Assembly (NCBI GenBank): GCA_945874225.1
Contig: CAMCFT010000013.1
Coordinates: forward strand, 1-64,000
Source of the DNA: Flavobacterium psychrophilum
Lineage (GTDB): Bacteria > Bacteroidota > Bacteroidia > Flavobacteriales > Flavobacteriaceae
Direction: 5' to 3'
DNA length: 64,000 nt
Every line of letters starts with the position of its first letter. Position 1 is the first letter of the stretch. Under the pieces are notes generated by a model, which was not told where the DNA came from, did no database searches, and saw only the letters and a program-made list of their open reading frames with translations. Shown piece by piece: positions 8,689-18,810 of the stretch. The position numbers and the translations under genes are program-made.

Positions 8689-11127
8689 ATGAAATATAGA
8701 TTTACTTTAAACCTGGTTTTTTTTATTGTTTTTAGCCTTTTTTCCTATCAAAAAACTTTTTCACAGTGTTTTCAAATTGAAAGTATTTTAGTCGATGCCT
8801 GTGATACAGGTACCGATGAAGGCCTAAATGAGATGGTACGCTTTAAAGTGGGTGCTGCGGCCATAAATACAAGTAGTTTATCTGTAAATTGGCCAAGTAA
8901 TTCTTGGACAGGACTTATCCAAAATGCAACTACCATTTCTAAAGTAGCCACCTTGAATGCCCAAATCAACAGTGTTGGTGGTTGTGGACAATTGATTGAG
9001 CCATTAGGAGGATTGCTTCCAGAAAACGCAAAAGTGATTTTGGTAACCAGCTACAATTTTAATGTAGCTTTAAATTATTTTGGAGCCATTAATGAAAATA
9101 TTTATATTATTTTTCAGAACAATCCAGCAAATACAACCGGTCATTTTGCTAACTATAATGTTCTTACAGGCTCAAGAACTCTTGTGATTTCTTTCACAGG
9201 GTGTAGTGATACTGTGTCCTACGAGCGTTCTTTATTAGTAAATACAAACGGTTTTTATGGTGGTAATGCAGCGTTAAATGATGGTGCAACTGTAAACTTT
9301 ACGTCATCTGGAACTCCTACATATATTAATAATGGTTGCGTAGCTCCGGTAGAAGTCTTTACAGTCAATGCGGGAAGTTCTCCGATTAATACTTGTGCAG
9401 GTTCAACAATTTCTTTATTGGGAAACGCTCTAGGACAACAATCTGTGGCTTGGTCGGCTCCAAGTGGAAGTTTTACATCTGCTGCTACTTTGGCTACAAA
9501 TTATACCCTAAGCCCTTCAGCTTCAGGTTCAATTTTGTTAACGCTGTCAGCTACAAATACGTGTAGTATTACTAAAACGAGTACGATAACTGTGAATGTA
9601 ACTTCCGGTACAACTCCAACATTCACAGCAGTTGCTCCCATATGTTCCGGAGGCAGTTTATCGGCTTTGCCAACGACTTCCAACAATTCGATTACGGGAA
9701 CCTGGTCGCCATCATTAGACAATACGGCAACAAAAATTTATACTTTCACGCCAACTGTTGGTCAATGCGCCACGACTGCGACTTTGACGATAACATTGAA
9801 TCCATTGATTACTCCAACATTCACGACAGTTTCGCCAATATGTTCTGGAGGAATTTTATTGGCTTTGCCAACGACATCAAACAATTCGATTACGGGAGCC
9901 TGGTCACCAGCTTTGGACAATACCGCAACAAAAATTTATACTTTCACACCGACAGTTGGGCAATGCGCCACGACTGCGAATTTGACGATAACAGTGAATC
10001 CATTAATAACACCAACATTCACGGCAGTTTCGCCAATATGTTCCGGAGGAAGTTTATCGGCTTTGCCAACGACTTCAAACAATTCGATTACGGGAGCCTG
10101 GTCGCCAGCTTTGGACAATACCGCAACAAAAATTTATACTTTCACACCAACTGTTGGTCAATGTGCAACGACTGCGACTTTGACGATAACTGTGAATCCA
10201 TTGATTACTCCAACATTCACAGCAGTTCCTTCCATATGTTCCGGAGGAAGTTTATCGGCTTTGCCAACGATTTCAAACAATTCGATTGCAGGAACCTGGT
10301 CGCCAGCTTTGGATAATACGGCAACTAAAACCTATACTTTCACACCAACAGTTGGTCAATGCGCCACGACTGCAACTTTGACGATAACTGTGAATCCATT
10401 GATTACTCCAACATTCACGGCAGTTTCGCCAATATGTTCCGGAGGCAGTTTATCAGCTTTGCCAACGACTTCAAACAATTCGATTGCAGGAACCTGGTCG
10501 CCAGCTTTAGATAATACGGCAACTAAAACCTATACTTTCACACCGACAGTTGGGCAATGCGCAACGACAACAACTTTGTCAGTTACCGTTAAAAGTGGGA
10601 TAGATTTTGAAATTACAGGCAATTGTGTGAATGGTTCTTATATAATAGAATCCAAGCCTCTTTCAAATTCGTACAACAGCACAACAGCAACTTACCAATG
10701 GAAAGACAATCTTGGAAATAATATTGGTTCAAATGAAGCTGCCTTAAACGTTTCTAGTTTACTAGCTTCCACTTCAGTTGTAGAAGCGTTTCCTCTAACT
10801 TATACTTTGACAATAACCTCGAGTGATGGTTGTACAAATACAAAAAACAGCATTGTTTATGGTGCTTTTTGTGCTATTCCAAAAGGAATTTCTCCTGATG
10901 GTGATTCTAAAAATGATGAGTTTGATTTAACCGGTTTGGGAGTCGAAGAACTGCACATTTTCAATAGATATGGTACTGAAGTGTACAGTTTTTCCAATTA
11001 CACCAAAGAATGGCACGGACAATCCAATGGAGGTGACGAACTTCCTGATGGCACGTATTTTTATTCTATTCATAAAGTGGATGGTACAAGTGCAACAGGT
11101 TGGGTATACATTAATAGAAAACAATAA
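8689..11127 (+). CDS. secreted repeat protein with T9SS type B sorting domain
   Basis: 812 residues with a signal peptide (ending about TFSQ). An N-terminal globular domain (about 27-225) begins ILVDACDTGTDEGLNEMVRF and may be lamin-tail-like, though this is unsure. One divergent Ig-like domain follows, then five near-identical 66-residue repeats (about 311-640), each with ICSGG and VGQCATT cysteines. A last beta domain precedes a type B (gliding-associated CHU_C) sorting domain: ISPDGDSKNDEF, LHIFNRYGTEVY, DGTYFYSIH. Such cargo crosses the outer membrane through the T9SS and usually needs a PorP/SprF partner, which is the next gene after 2 bases. Probably a surface or secreted adhesin. It is a paralogue of the protein at 14134. 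Confidence 0.9.
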   Translation: MKYRFTLNLVFFIVFSLFSYQKTFSQCFQIESILVDACDTGTDEGLNEMVRFKVGAAAINTSSLSVNWPSNSWTGLIQNATTISKVATLNAQINSVGGCGQLIEPLGGLLPENAKVILVTSYNFNVALNYFGAINENIYIIFQNNPANTTGHFANYNVLTGSRTLVISFTGCSDTVSYERSLLVNTNGFYGGNAALNDGATVNFTSSGTPTYINNGCVAPVEVFTVNAGSSPINTCAGSTISLLGNALGQQSVAWSAPSGSFTSAATLATNYTLSPSASGSILLTLSATNTCSITKTSTITVNVTSGTTPTFTAVAPICSGGSLSALPTTSNNSITGTWSPSLDNTATKIYTFTPTVGQCATTATLTITLNPLITPTFTTVSPICSGGILLALPTTSNNSITGAWSPALDNTATKIYTFTPTVGQCATTANLTITVNPLITPTFTAVSPICSGGSLSALPTTSNNSITGAWSPALDNTATKIYTFTPTVGQCATTATLTITVNPLITPTFTAVPSICSGGSLSALPTISNNSIAGTWSPALDNTATKTYTFTPTVGQCATTATLTITVNPLITPTFTAVSPICSGGSLSALPTTSNNSIAGTWSPALDNTATKTYTFTPTVGQCATTTTLSVTVKSGIDFEITGNCVNGSYIIESKPLSNSYNSTTATYQWKDNLGNNIGSNEAALNVSSLLASTSVVEAFPLTYTLTITSSDGCTNTKNSIVYGAFCAIPKGISPDGDSKNDEFDLTGLGVEELHIFNRYGTEVYSFSNYTKEWHGQSNGGDELPDGTYFYSIHKVDGTSATGWVYINRKQ
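9621..10610 (+). repeat. five tandem 198-bp coding repeats
   Basis: The string ATTCAC (in CCAACATTCAC) recurs at 9621, 9819, 10017, 10215 and 10413, an exact 198-bp period (66 codons). Units differ by only a few substitutions. Because 198 is a multiple of three, copy-number change keeps the frame. Confidence 0.93.
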
Positions 11128-11129
11128 AA

Positions 11130-12050
11130 ATGAAGAAAATATATATCACCATCCTAATAGTTTTAATCGCTATTCTAGATGGTAATGCGCAACAAGACCC
11201 ACATTATACACAGTACATGTATAATATGAATGTAATAAATCCAGCTTATGCAGGTTCAAAAGAAAACTTATCATTTAGTTTGCTATATAGAAAGCAATGG
11301 GTAAATATCGAGGGGGCACCAAGTACTTTTACATTATCAGGATCGAGTCCGATAGGTAAAAATTTAGGATTGGGATTATCCATGATATCCGATGAAATGG
11401 GCCCTGTAAAAGAGCAAAATATCTATACGGATTTATCTTATACGTTAAATTTAGGAGGAGAACATCGATTGGCTTTTGGGCTGAAAGCCGGAGCCACTTT
11501 TCAGAAAATTGGATTGAATAGCGATATTGCCTATTCTCTTCCATTTCCTGATGACGATGCTTTTAAGCAGGATACCAATACTATTAATTTCAATATTGGA
11601 ACAGGTATTTTTTATTATACGGATAAGTATTATATAGCCTTTTCAGTGCCCAATATGATTAAATCTACTCACTTAGATTACAACGGTGTGAAATACGGTT
11701 CCGAAGTTCAGCACTACTTTTTGACCGGAGGTTACGTTTTTGATTTAAATCCAACATTAAAATTTAAGCCATTCGTGATGCTGAAATCAGCATTAAATGC
11801 ACCGGTATCATTAGATTTTTCGACCAACTTTTTGATTAACGAGAAATTTGAAATCGGGGCGACCTATCGATTAGACGACAGTTTTGGCGCAATGATAAAC
11901 TTTGCCATCAGTCCAGTTCTGAGAATTGGCTATGCTTATGATCAAGTGGTTTCTGATTTAAATATCACGACGCCATCTTCGCACGAGATTATTCTGCTTT
12001 TTGATTTGAATATTGCCAAAAAAGTCTCCCGTTCACCAAGGTATTTCTAA
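11130..12050 (+). CDS. PorP/SprF family outer-membrane protein
   Basis: 306 residues: signal peptide (to about GNAQ), then QQDPHYTQYMYNMNVINPAYAGS, the family's hallmark N-terminus, and amphipathic beta strands to the C-terminus (KKVSRSPRYF). PorP/SprF proteins are outer-membrane partners that help secrete or anchor T9SS cargo with type B sorting domains. It starts 2 bases after the upstream cargo gene and is followed at 20 bases by the OmpA-PD40 gene, so the three are probably one operon. Confidence 0.92.
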   Translation: MKKIYITILIVLIAILDGNAQQDPHYTQYMYNMNVINPAYAGSKENLSFSLLYRKQWVNIEGAPSTFTLSGSSPIGKNLGLGLSMISDEMGPVKEQNIYTDLSYTLNLGGEHRLAFGLKAGATFQKIGLNSDIAYSLPFPDDDAFKQDTNTINFNIGTGIFYYTDKYYIAFSVPNMIKSTHLDYNGVKYGSEVQHYFLTGGYVFDLNPTLKFKPFVMLKSALNAPVSLDFSTNFLINEKFEIGATYRLDDSFGAMINFAISPVLRIGYAYDQVVSDLNITTPSSHEIILLFDLNIAKKVSRSPRYF

Positions 12051-12069
12051 CATAAAAACAAAACCAATA

Positions 12070-13947
12070 ATGAAGAATTTATATATTTTATGGAGTTTTG
12101 TGTTAGTAAGCACAATAACTTTAAAAGCACAAAATAAAGAAACCTTAAAAGCCGATAAATTGTTTCGACAATTTGAATATGTTCAGGCAACAAAAGAGTA
12201 TTTAAAACTAGTTGAGAATGGAAAAAAAGACAACTATATCTGCAAGCAATTAGCAGATAGTTACTACAATATGTTCAATCCTGTTGAGGCAATAAAGTGG
12301 TATGCAAAAACAATAACCACGCCGCAAGACGCTGAAACCTATTACAAATATGCTCAAATGCTTATAGCTAATAGGCAATATGAAGAAGCTAATACTCAAA
12401 TAGCAACTTTTGCTAGCAAGGCTAAAAATGACCAAAGAGCCAAAGCATACCAGGAAAATCCTAACTATTTATTGCAACTCCTAGAAAAACGAAAAGTTTT
12501 TGAAATTGAAAAATTGACAATTAACAGTGATAAATCAGAATTTGGAGCTGTGTTGACAAATGACAACCAGTTGTACTTTGCAAGTGCCAGACAAAAATCA
12601 AAAAAAATTGACGGTATAAAAGAAGAACCTTATTTGGATATTTTCAGAGCAGTATTCAACCAAGACGGCACAATTGAAGCGCCAACAGAAGTTACGGAAT
12701 TTAATACGCAATGGCACGACGGACCAGCTTGCATAACCAGCGATGGTAACACAATGTATTTTGCCAGAGAAAGTCTCTCCATAAAAATTTTTGAAAAAGA
12801 TAAGAAAAACAACCTCAAGTTGGGACAGGTTAATCTATTTAAAGCTACAAAGAGCGAAGGAAAATGGAAGAACATAATGGCATTGCCATTCAATAGCAAA
12901 AATTATTCAACCAGTAATCCCAGCATAAGCAAAGACGGAAAAACATTGTATTTCAGTTCAAATATGCCAGGCGGAAAAGGCAATAATGACATTTGGAAAG
13001 TCGCCGTAATCGCTAATGATAGCTATGGTAAACCAGAAAATTTGGGCGAATCAGTAAATACGGAGGCTAGCGAACAATTTCCGTTTATATCGGATGACAA
13101 TATTCTCTATTTTGCATCCAGCGGAAAGCAAGGATTGGGAGGGTTGGATGTGTTTTCGATAGACTTAAATTCAACAATATCAGCAAAAGCAAAAAACATT
13201 GGAAAACCTGTAAACAGTGAGGAAGATGATTTTTCATTCAGTTTTAATAAGGAAAAAAATATTGGTTTCTTTTCGAGCAATCGAACAGGAAATGATGATA
13301 TTTATGCTGCACATCCGGTTTGTACCGTCGAAGCCACAACCATTGTGACGAATGCCACAACGGGGCAAGTATTGGAAAGCGCCACAGTAACAATTCTGGA
13401 CGACAAGAAAAATACTGTAGAGACAAAAATCACTTCAGTCCACGGTGAAGTAGTTTCTGACTTAGATTGCAACAAATCCTACACGATACAAGCAGTAAAA
13501 GAAGGTTGCGAAGGCGGTGTGTTTGAAATGCCATCGAACAAAGGTGGTAAGGCTACAATAAATGCTACACTGAGACCAATAGACGCCATAATAACACCAA
13601 CCGAAATTGTGTTAAAAGAAATCTATTTTGAATTTGACAGAAGTAATATTACCAGAGAGGCTGCTTTTGAATTGGATAAATTAGTTCAGGTAATGCAAAG
13701 CAACAAGCAACTTGTTATAGCTGTAAAATCGCATACAGACAATAGAGGCGATGACAAGTATAATATGAATTTATCAGAAAGAAGAGCACGATCTACCGTT
13801 CAATATGTAATTTCAAAAGGCATAAATGCTGGCAGAATATCGGGTAATGGTTATGGAGAAACTGAGCCAAAAGTAAACTGTCAAGATAAATGTACTGAAC
13901 AAGAACACGCTCAAAACAGACGAAGTGAGTTTTTGATAGTGAAATAA
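12070..13947 (+). CDS. OmpA-family protein with PD40 propeller and carboxypeptidase-regulatory-like domain
   Basis: The start was placed at MKNLYILWSF (12070), which begins a signal peptide; the longer reading frame from 12013 overlaps porP and adds no signal. Order: TPR-like helices (about 20-140), a WD40-like PD40 beta propeller (about 155-420, with repeats such as LYFSSNMPGGKGNNDIW and LYFASSGKQGLGGLDVF), a CarboxypepD_reg-like Ig domain (about 425-510), and a C-terminal OmpA peptidoglycan-binding domain (IYFEFDRSNI, SHTDNRGDD, LSERRA, NRRSEF). This is the usual companion of PorP/SprF in T9SS loci, probably bridging peptidoglycan and the outer-membrane machinery. Confidence 0.9.
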   Translation: MKNLYILWSFVLVSTITLKAQNKETLKADKLFRQFEYVQATKEYLKLVENGKKDNYICKQLADSYYNMFNPVEAIKWYAKTITTPQDAETYYKYAQMLIANRQYEEANTQIATFASKAKNDQRAKAYQENPNYLLQLLEKRKVFEIEKLTINSDKSEFGAVLTNDNQLYFASARQKSKKIDGIKEEPYLDIFRAVFNQDGTIEAPTEVTEFNTQWHDGPACITSDGNTMYFARESLSIKIFEKDKKNNLKLGQVNLFKATKSEGKWKNIMALPFNSKNYSTSNPSISKDGKTLYFSSNMPGGKGNNDIWKVAVIANDSYGKPENLGESVNTEASEQFPFISDDNILYFASSGKQGLGGLDVFSIDLNSTISAKAKNIGKPVNSEEDDFSFSFNKEKNIGFFSSNRTGNDDIYAAHPVCTVEATTIVTNATTGQVLESATVTILDDKKNTVETKITSVHGEVVSDLDCNKSYTIQAVKEGCEGGVFEMPSNKGGKATINATLRPIDAIITPTEIVLKEIYFEFDRSNITREAAFELDKLVQVMQSNKQLVIAVKSHTDNRGDDKYNMNLSERRARSTVQYVISKGINAGRISGNGYGETEPKVNCQDKCTEQEHAQNRRSEFLIVK

Positions 13948-14133
13948 GCCATAAATGGATGTTTTTAGATTAGGGATGATGTAGAAATAAAATTTTAATC
14001 ATCTTAAAAAAAGAATTATATTCGTATAGTTAATTTCAATTAACGGCTTTAATTTTTTTAGGGAGAACCTACAGTTACAAATTCTCTAAAAATAAATGGC
14101 ATTATTATATTACCCCAAGTTAAAATAGTAAGC

Positions 14134-16170
14134 ATGAAATTAAAAGTTAGTCTGCAGCAAATCATTTTCTTTGTCTTTTTGAGTTTTTTGTTCAATCAAA
14201 AAACTTTTTCACAGTGTCTTCAAATTGAAAGTATTTTAGTCGATGCTTGCGATACAGGCAGCGATGAAGGCCTAAATGAGATGGTACGCTTTAAAGTGGG
14301 TGCTGCGCCCATAAATACTAGTAGTTTATCAGTTAATTGGCCAAATAATTCTTGGCAAGGACTTGTTCAAAATGCTACCACACAATCTAAAGTTGATGAT
14401 TTAAATTTACAAATTACTGCCGCTGGTGGTTGTGGTCAGTTAATTCAACCCACTTCAGGTGTTCTTCCGGCAAATGCTAAAGTCATTTTGGTTACCAGTT
14501 TTAATTTTGATATTGCTTTAAATGATTTTGGATCCATAACAGAAGATATCTATATTATTTTTCAGGATAATGCCTCGACCACTACAGGCCATTTTGCTAA
14601 CTATAATAGTACCTCGGGTTTACGAACACTTTCAATGTCATTTGGTGGTGGTTGTAGCGATAGCGTAACGTATCAGCGGTCATCATTAATTGATACTTCG
14701 GGGAATTCTTATGCTGAAAATGGTGCAACTGTTAATTTTACTCCATCAGGAATACCTTCTTATGTAAATAATGGTTGCGTAGCTCCAGTTGATATTTTTT
14801 CGGTTGATGCAGGGAATTCGCCAATAAGTGCTTGTGCTGGTGCAACAATTTCTTTACTAGGAATTGCACAAGGGCAACAAACGGTAGGTTGGACAGCACC
14901 AAGTGGAAGTTTTTTTTCCTCAACCACATTAGGGACTAATTATACTATCGATCCTACTGCAACAGGATCCATTACGCTGACATTAAATGCAACAAATTCT
15001 TGTAGTATTGATAAAACAGATACTGTAATCGTGAATGTAACTTCCGGTACAACCCCAACATTTACAGCAGTTGCTCCCATATGTTCCGGAGGAAGTTTAT
15101 CAGCTTTGCCAACGACTTCGAACAATTCTATTACGGGAACCTGGTCACCAGCCTTGGACAACACGGCAACAAAAATCTATACTTTCACTCCGACAGTTGG
15201 ACAATGCGCCACGGCCGCAACTTTAACGATAACGGTTAATCCAAATGTGTTGCCAACATTCACGGCAGTTTCTCCCATATGTTCTGGAGGAAGTTTATCA
15301 GCTTTGCCAACGACTTCAAACAATTCGATTACGGGAACCTGGTCGCCAGCCTTGGACAACATGGCAACAAAAATCTATACTTTCACTCCGACAGCTGGAC
15401 AATGCGCCACGATCACAACTTTAACGATAACGGTTATAAATAATGTAATAACCAATCAAAATTATTATTTATGTATCAACAAGGCGGGTTTACTAATAGC
15501 ACCCGTAACGATCGATTCTAACTTGTCTCCATCTCAATACAGTTTTGCCTGGACATTTAATGGCAATCCTATTAGTGCCACAACGTCTTCTTATCCTGCC
15601 AGTACACTAGGGATATATAAGGTTATAGCAACAGATCTATCAGGAGGTTGTGTCAAAATTTTAATTGCAGATGTTAAAGAGTCAAATGAAGCGACTGCTG
15701 CAGCCACAGTTGGAACTGATTTTGACAATCAGCAAGAAATTATCGTGACGGTAACCAGCGGATTGGGTAATTACTCCTATCAATTAAACGATGGACTTCT
15801 TCAAAACAGTAATATTTTTAGCGTTTCCCAAGGAGGAGAATATGTCGTAAACGTGATAGATAATCTGGGTTGCAATAATTTTATATTGGATGTTACGGTA
15901 TTAAATTACCCTAGATTTTTCACACCAAATGGAGATGGTTTTCACGATACTTGGAACATAAGTGGTTTGCCTAAACCTGATAAAAGCGTTATTTTTATTT
16001 ATGATAGATATGGCAAGCTTTTAAAGGAAATAGCTCCGCTTGGAGAGGGCTGGGATGGTATATACAATAGTCACGTTTTACCAGCAACGGATTATTGGTT
16101 TAAGATATTATATCAGGATGTAATAGGCGTAAACAAAGAATTTAAGGCTCATTTTTCTTTAAAAAGATAG
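14134..16170 (+). CDS. secreted repeat protein with T9SS type B sorting domain, paralogue
   Basis: 678 residues. Signal peptide and N-terminal domain are very close to those of the 8689 protein (SQCLQIESILVDACDTGSDEGLNEMVRFKVGAA). It has only two of the 66-residue repeats (about residues 307-440), then different central beta domains. The type B sorting domain reads RFFTPNGDGFHDTWNI, IFIYDRYGKLLKE, ATDYWFKI. It is separated from the OmpA gene by 186 bases and so may have its own promoter. A likely alternative cargo of the same PorP/SprF system. Confidence 0.9.
   Translation: MKLKVSLQQIIFFVFLSFLFNQKTFSQCLQIESILVDACDTGSDEGLNEMVRFKVGAAPINTSSLSVNWPNNSWQGLVQNATTQSKVDDLNLQITAAGGCGQLIQPTSGVLPANAKVILVTSFNFDIALNDFGSITEDIYIIFQDNASTTTGHFANYNSTSGLRTLSMSFGGGCSDSVTYQRSSLIDTSGNSYAENGATVNFTPSGIPSYVNNGCVAPVDIFSVDAGNSPISACAGATISLLGIAQGQQTVGWTAPSGSFFSSTTLGTNYTIDPTATGSITLTLNATNSCSIDKTDTVIVNVTSGTTPTFTAVAPICSGGSLSALPTTSNNSITGTWSPALDNTATKIYTFTPTVGQCATAATLTITVNPNVLPTFTAVSPICSGGSLSALPTTSNNSITGTWSPALDNMATKIYTFTPTAGQCATITTLTITVINNVITNQNYYLCINKAGLLIAPVTIDSNLSPSQYSFAWTFNGNPISATTSSYPASTLGIYKVIATDLSGGCVKILIADVKESNEATAAATVGTDFDNQQEIIVTVTSGLGNYSYQLNDGLLQNSNIFSVSQGGEYVVNVIDNLGCNNFILDVTVLNYPRFFTPNGDGFHDTWNISGLPKPDKSVIFIYDRYGKLLKEIAPLGEGWDGIYNSHVLPATDYWFKILYQDVIGVNKEFKAHFSLKR
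15060..15455 (+). repeat. two tandem 198-bp coding repeats shared with the 9621-10610 array
   Basis: Units begin at 15060 and 15258 (period 198) and are nearly identical to the units in the first cargo gene. That suggests recombination or gene conversion between the paralogues. Confidence 0.88.
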
Positions 16171-16197
16171 TTTATGGAATTAAGAAACATTAAATTA

Positions 16198-16596
16198 TTA
16201 TTTCTTTTTCTCCGTTAAATCACCCAAATGCAAGCGCAACGCATCTATAGAAATGCTGATTTCCCAAAAGGATATTCCCAACGAGATGAGCAATGCAAGT
16301 AAACTTAGTCCAAAAAGATAAATGCTTGATGTTTGCTGCTCCATAAACAGTAAAAGCATCGCAAAAACGGACAAGAATAAACACAATACACCAAACATTT
16401 GCATATATCGGATGAGTGTCAAGCGCAAGTTGAGATTTTTAATTTCCAATAAAACGCTTTTGTTTTCTTCCTCATCATAGGTTTTTTTTAATTTCCTTAT
16501 GATTTGGGCAATGGTCAGAAACCGATTCGTGTAAGCCAATAAAATCAATGAAGTAGCTGAAAAAAGAAGGGCAGGAGTTTCTATGTGTAGGGTCAT
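16198..16596 (-). CDS. DUF2721 family membrane protein
   Basis: 132 residues with three hydrophobic segments (about 5-25, 62-85 and 92-112). The pattern TPALLFSATSLILLAYTNRFLTIAQIIRKL, then IRYMQMFGVLCLFLSVFAML and ISFWEISISIDALRLHL, matches DUF2721. Inner-membrane protein of unknown function, convergent with the T9SS cargo gene. Confidence 0.8.
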   Translation of the reverse strand: MTLHIETPALLFSATSLILLAYTNRFLTIAQIIRKLKKTYDEEENKSVLLEIKNLNLRLTLIRYMQMFGVLCLFLSVFAMLLLFMEQQTSSIYLFGLSLLALLISLGISFWEISISIDALRLHLGDLTEKKK

Positions 16597-16673
16597 TTTA
16601 TTAAAATTTTAATTGTAAACATTCAAAGTTCGACATTTTTTTTTCAAAAGTACAATTCTTATAAATGAAAAAA

Positions 16674-16697
16674 ACCTGCAAATTTTCAGTTGCAGGT
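16674..16697 (-). terminator. htpG terminator
   Basis: ACCTGCAA (16674-16681) pairs with TTGCAGGT (16690-16697), followed on the minus strand by a T-rich run. Confidence 0.8.
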
Positions 16698-16728
16698 CTT
16701 TTATCAATCCGTCTATTATCTTAACGTC

Positions 16729-18630
16729 TTATTTTATCATCTCAAAACTTCTTTTTACAAAAGCGGTAAGTTCTTCGCCTTTCAAAAGGTTTTGCGATAA
16801 TTTAGCCAAGTCCAAAGCTTGTTTTATCAAACTTTCCTGTGCTGTTTTGTCTTGTGTATTCAGAATATTGGTAGCCAAATCGGAGTTGGTATTTACAACC
16901 AAATTATACATTTCCGGCATATTTCCCATTCCGAACATTCCGCCACCACCTGATTGACTCATTTCTTTCATTCGACGCATAAACTCTGGTTGCGTGATGA
17001 TGAAAGGTGCTGCTTGGCTGTCCATTGCTTCCAATTGAACCGAATATTTTTGCTTTGGAACAAAACCTTCCAAGACTGTTTTTAAGCTTTCTTTTTCTTC
17101 ATCTGACAATTTAGAAATGGTAGTTTCTTCTTTTTTAATCAAATTATCAATATGATCTGAATCGACTCTGACGAAACTTAGATTTTGATTGTCTCCTTCA
17201 ATTTTTTGGATTAAATGCGGGATAATTGGCGAATCCAAAAGCAATACTTCGTATCCTCTTTCTTTAGCAATTTCAATATAAGAGTGTTGCGCTTCTTTAT
17301 TTCCGGCATACAAAACAACTAGTTTTCCGTCTTTGTCGGTTTGTGTTTCCTTTAGATTTTCTTTCAATTCGTCCAAAGTAAAGTATTTGTCATCCACCGT
17401 TGGATACAAAACGAAAGCACCTGCCTTTTCATAGAATTTCTCTTCAGAAAGCATTCCGTATTCCAAAACGATTTTGATATCATTCCATTTTTTCTCGAAT
17501 TCTTCGCGGTTTTCGGTAAACAAGGATTTCAATTTATCAGCTACTTTACGGGTGATATAGTTTGAAATTTTCTTCACTGCCGCATCCGCTTGCAAGCTGG
17601 AACGTGAAACATTCAAAGGAATATCCGGTGAATCAATCACACCTTTCAACATCGTCAAGAATTCAGGAACTATTCCTTCGACATTATCGGTTACATAAAC
17701 CTGATTTTGGTACAATTGAATCTTGTCTTTTTGGATTTGCAAATCGGAACCCAATTTTGGGAAATACAAAATTCCGGTCAAGTTGAAAGGATAATCTACA
17801 TTTAAATGTATATGGAATAATGGCTCTTCAAATTGCATTGGATACAATTCGTGGTAGAAACTTTTGTAATCTTCTTCTGACAATTCCGTTGGTTGTTTTG
17901 TCCAAGCCGGATTTGGGTTGTTGATGATATTGTCTACTTCAACTTCAGTGAAAATTTCTTCTTTGTTTTCAGACTCAACAAATTCACCTTTCTTTTGTTC
18001 GATTTTCTCTGTTCTGGTTCCAAATTTAATTGGAATAGGCATAAACTTGTTGTAACGATTCAACAATTCCTTGATTTTGTAATCTTCCAAAAATTCTAAT
18101 GAATCTTCGGCAATGTGCAAAACAACTTCAGTTCCACGAGTGGTTTTGTCTGAAGGTTCCAAGGTAAATTCAGGACTTCCGTCGCAAATCCAATGGGCTG
18201 CTGGTTCGTCTTTGTATGATTTAGTAATGATTTCAACTTTTGAAGCTACCATAAAAGCAGAATAAAATCCAAGACCAAAATGCCCAATTATGCCAGAATC
18301 TTTAGCCGAATCTTTGTATTTTTCCAAGAATTCTTCAGCGCCGGAAAAAGCGATTTGGTTGATGTATTTCTCTACTTCATCTGCAGTCATTCCCAAACCT
18401 TGGTCGATAATGTGCAATTTCTTGCCTTCTTTATCAATTTTCACTTCAATAATTGGATTGCCATATTCTACTTTGGCATCGCCAACGCTTGTTAAATGTT
18501 TTAATTTTAAGGTAGCATCTGTTCCATTCGAAATCAATTCACGCAAGAATATTTCGTGATCGCTGTACAAGAATTTCTTGATTAAAGGGAAGATGTTCTC
18601 TACCGAAACGTTAATTTGTCCAGTTGCCAT
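16729..18630 (-). CDS. htpG: molecular chaperone HtpG (Hsp90)
   Basis: 633 residues, full length for bacterial Hsp90. The GHKL ATPase domain shows FLRELISNGTDA, DQGLGM, SGAEEF and GHFGLGFYSAFMV. The middle domain includes the catalytic-loop region LNVSRSSLQ. The C-terminal dimerisation domain has a Gly-rich insert (QSGGGGMFGMGNMPEMYNLVVN) typical of Bacteroidetes. Cytosolic, ATP-dependent folding chaperone. Single gene with its own terminator. Confidence 0.97.
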   Translation of the reverse strand: MATGQINVSVENIFPLIKKFLYSDHEIFLRELISNGTDATLKLKHLTSVGDAKVEYGNPIIEVKIDKEGKKLHIIDQGLGMTADEVEKYINQIAFSGAEEFLEKYKDSAKDSGIIGHFGLGFYSAFMVASKVEIITKSYKDEPAAHWICDGSPEFTLEPSDKTTRGTEVVLHIAEDSLEFLEDYKIKELLNRYNKFMPIPIKFGTRTEKIEQKKGEFVESENKEEIFTEVEVDNIINNPNPAWTKQPTELSEEDYKSFYHELYPMQFEEPLFHIHLNVDYPFNLTGILYFPKLGSDLQIQKDKIQLYQNQVYVTDNVEGIVPEFLTMLKGVIDSPDIPLNVSRSSLQADAAVKKISNYITRKVADKLKSLFTENREEFEKKWNDIKIVLEYGMLSEEKFYEKAGAFVLYPTVDDKYFTLDELKENLKETQTDKDGKLVVLYAGNKEAQHSYIEIAKERGYEVLLLDSPIIPHLIQKIEGDNQNLSFVRVDSDHIDNLIKKEETTISKLSDEEKESLKTVLEGFVPKQKYSVQLEAMDSQAAPFIITQPEFMRRMKEMSQSGGGGMFGMGNMPEMYNLVVNTNSDLATNILNTQDKTAQESLIKQALDLAKLSQNLLKGEELTAFVKRSFEMIK

Positions 18631-18810
18631 ATTTATTAATTTTTTAGTTTTACAATTTCTTTTTATTTACTCAAATAAGATACCAATTACGACCAAAGTG
18701 ACAAATTGTCGGAAACGTTAATTTTAAAACAATTTTTTTTATTTTGAAACTTTTTTTGGCTGCGACATTGTAAATTTGTAGCTTGTTTAATCTTAAAAAA
18801 ACCTATAAAT

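Noticed and set aside
9642..10316. Long open frame with Phe/Asn-rich repeats inside the first T9SS cargo gene
   Set aside because: The 198-bp repeat length is a multiple of three, so a shadow frame stays open by chance over the array. It has no signal peptide or known domain and overlaps a clear gene.
9621..10610. Regular repeats resembling a CRISPR-like array
   Set aside because: Units are 198 bp, contiguous, without spacers, and translate into near-identical protein repeats.
12013..12069. N-terminal extension of the OmpA-PD40 protein overlapping porP
   Set aside because: The Met at 12070 starts a normal signal peptide; the extension would hide it.
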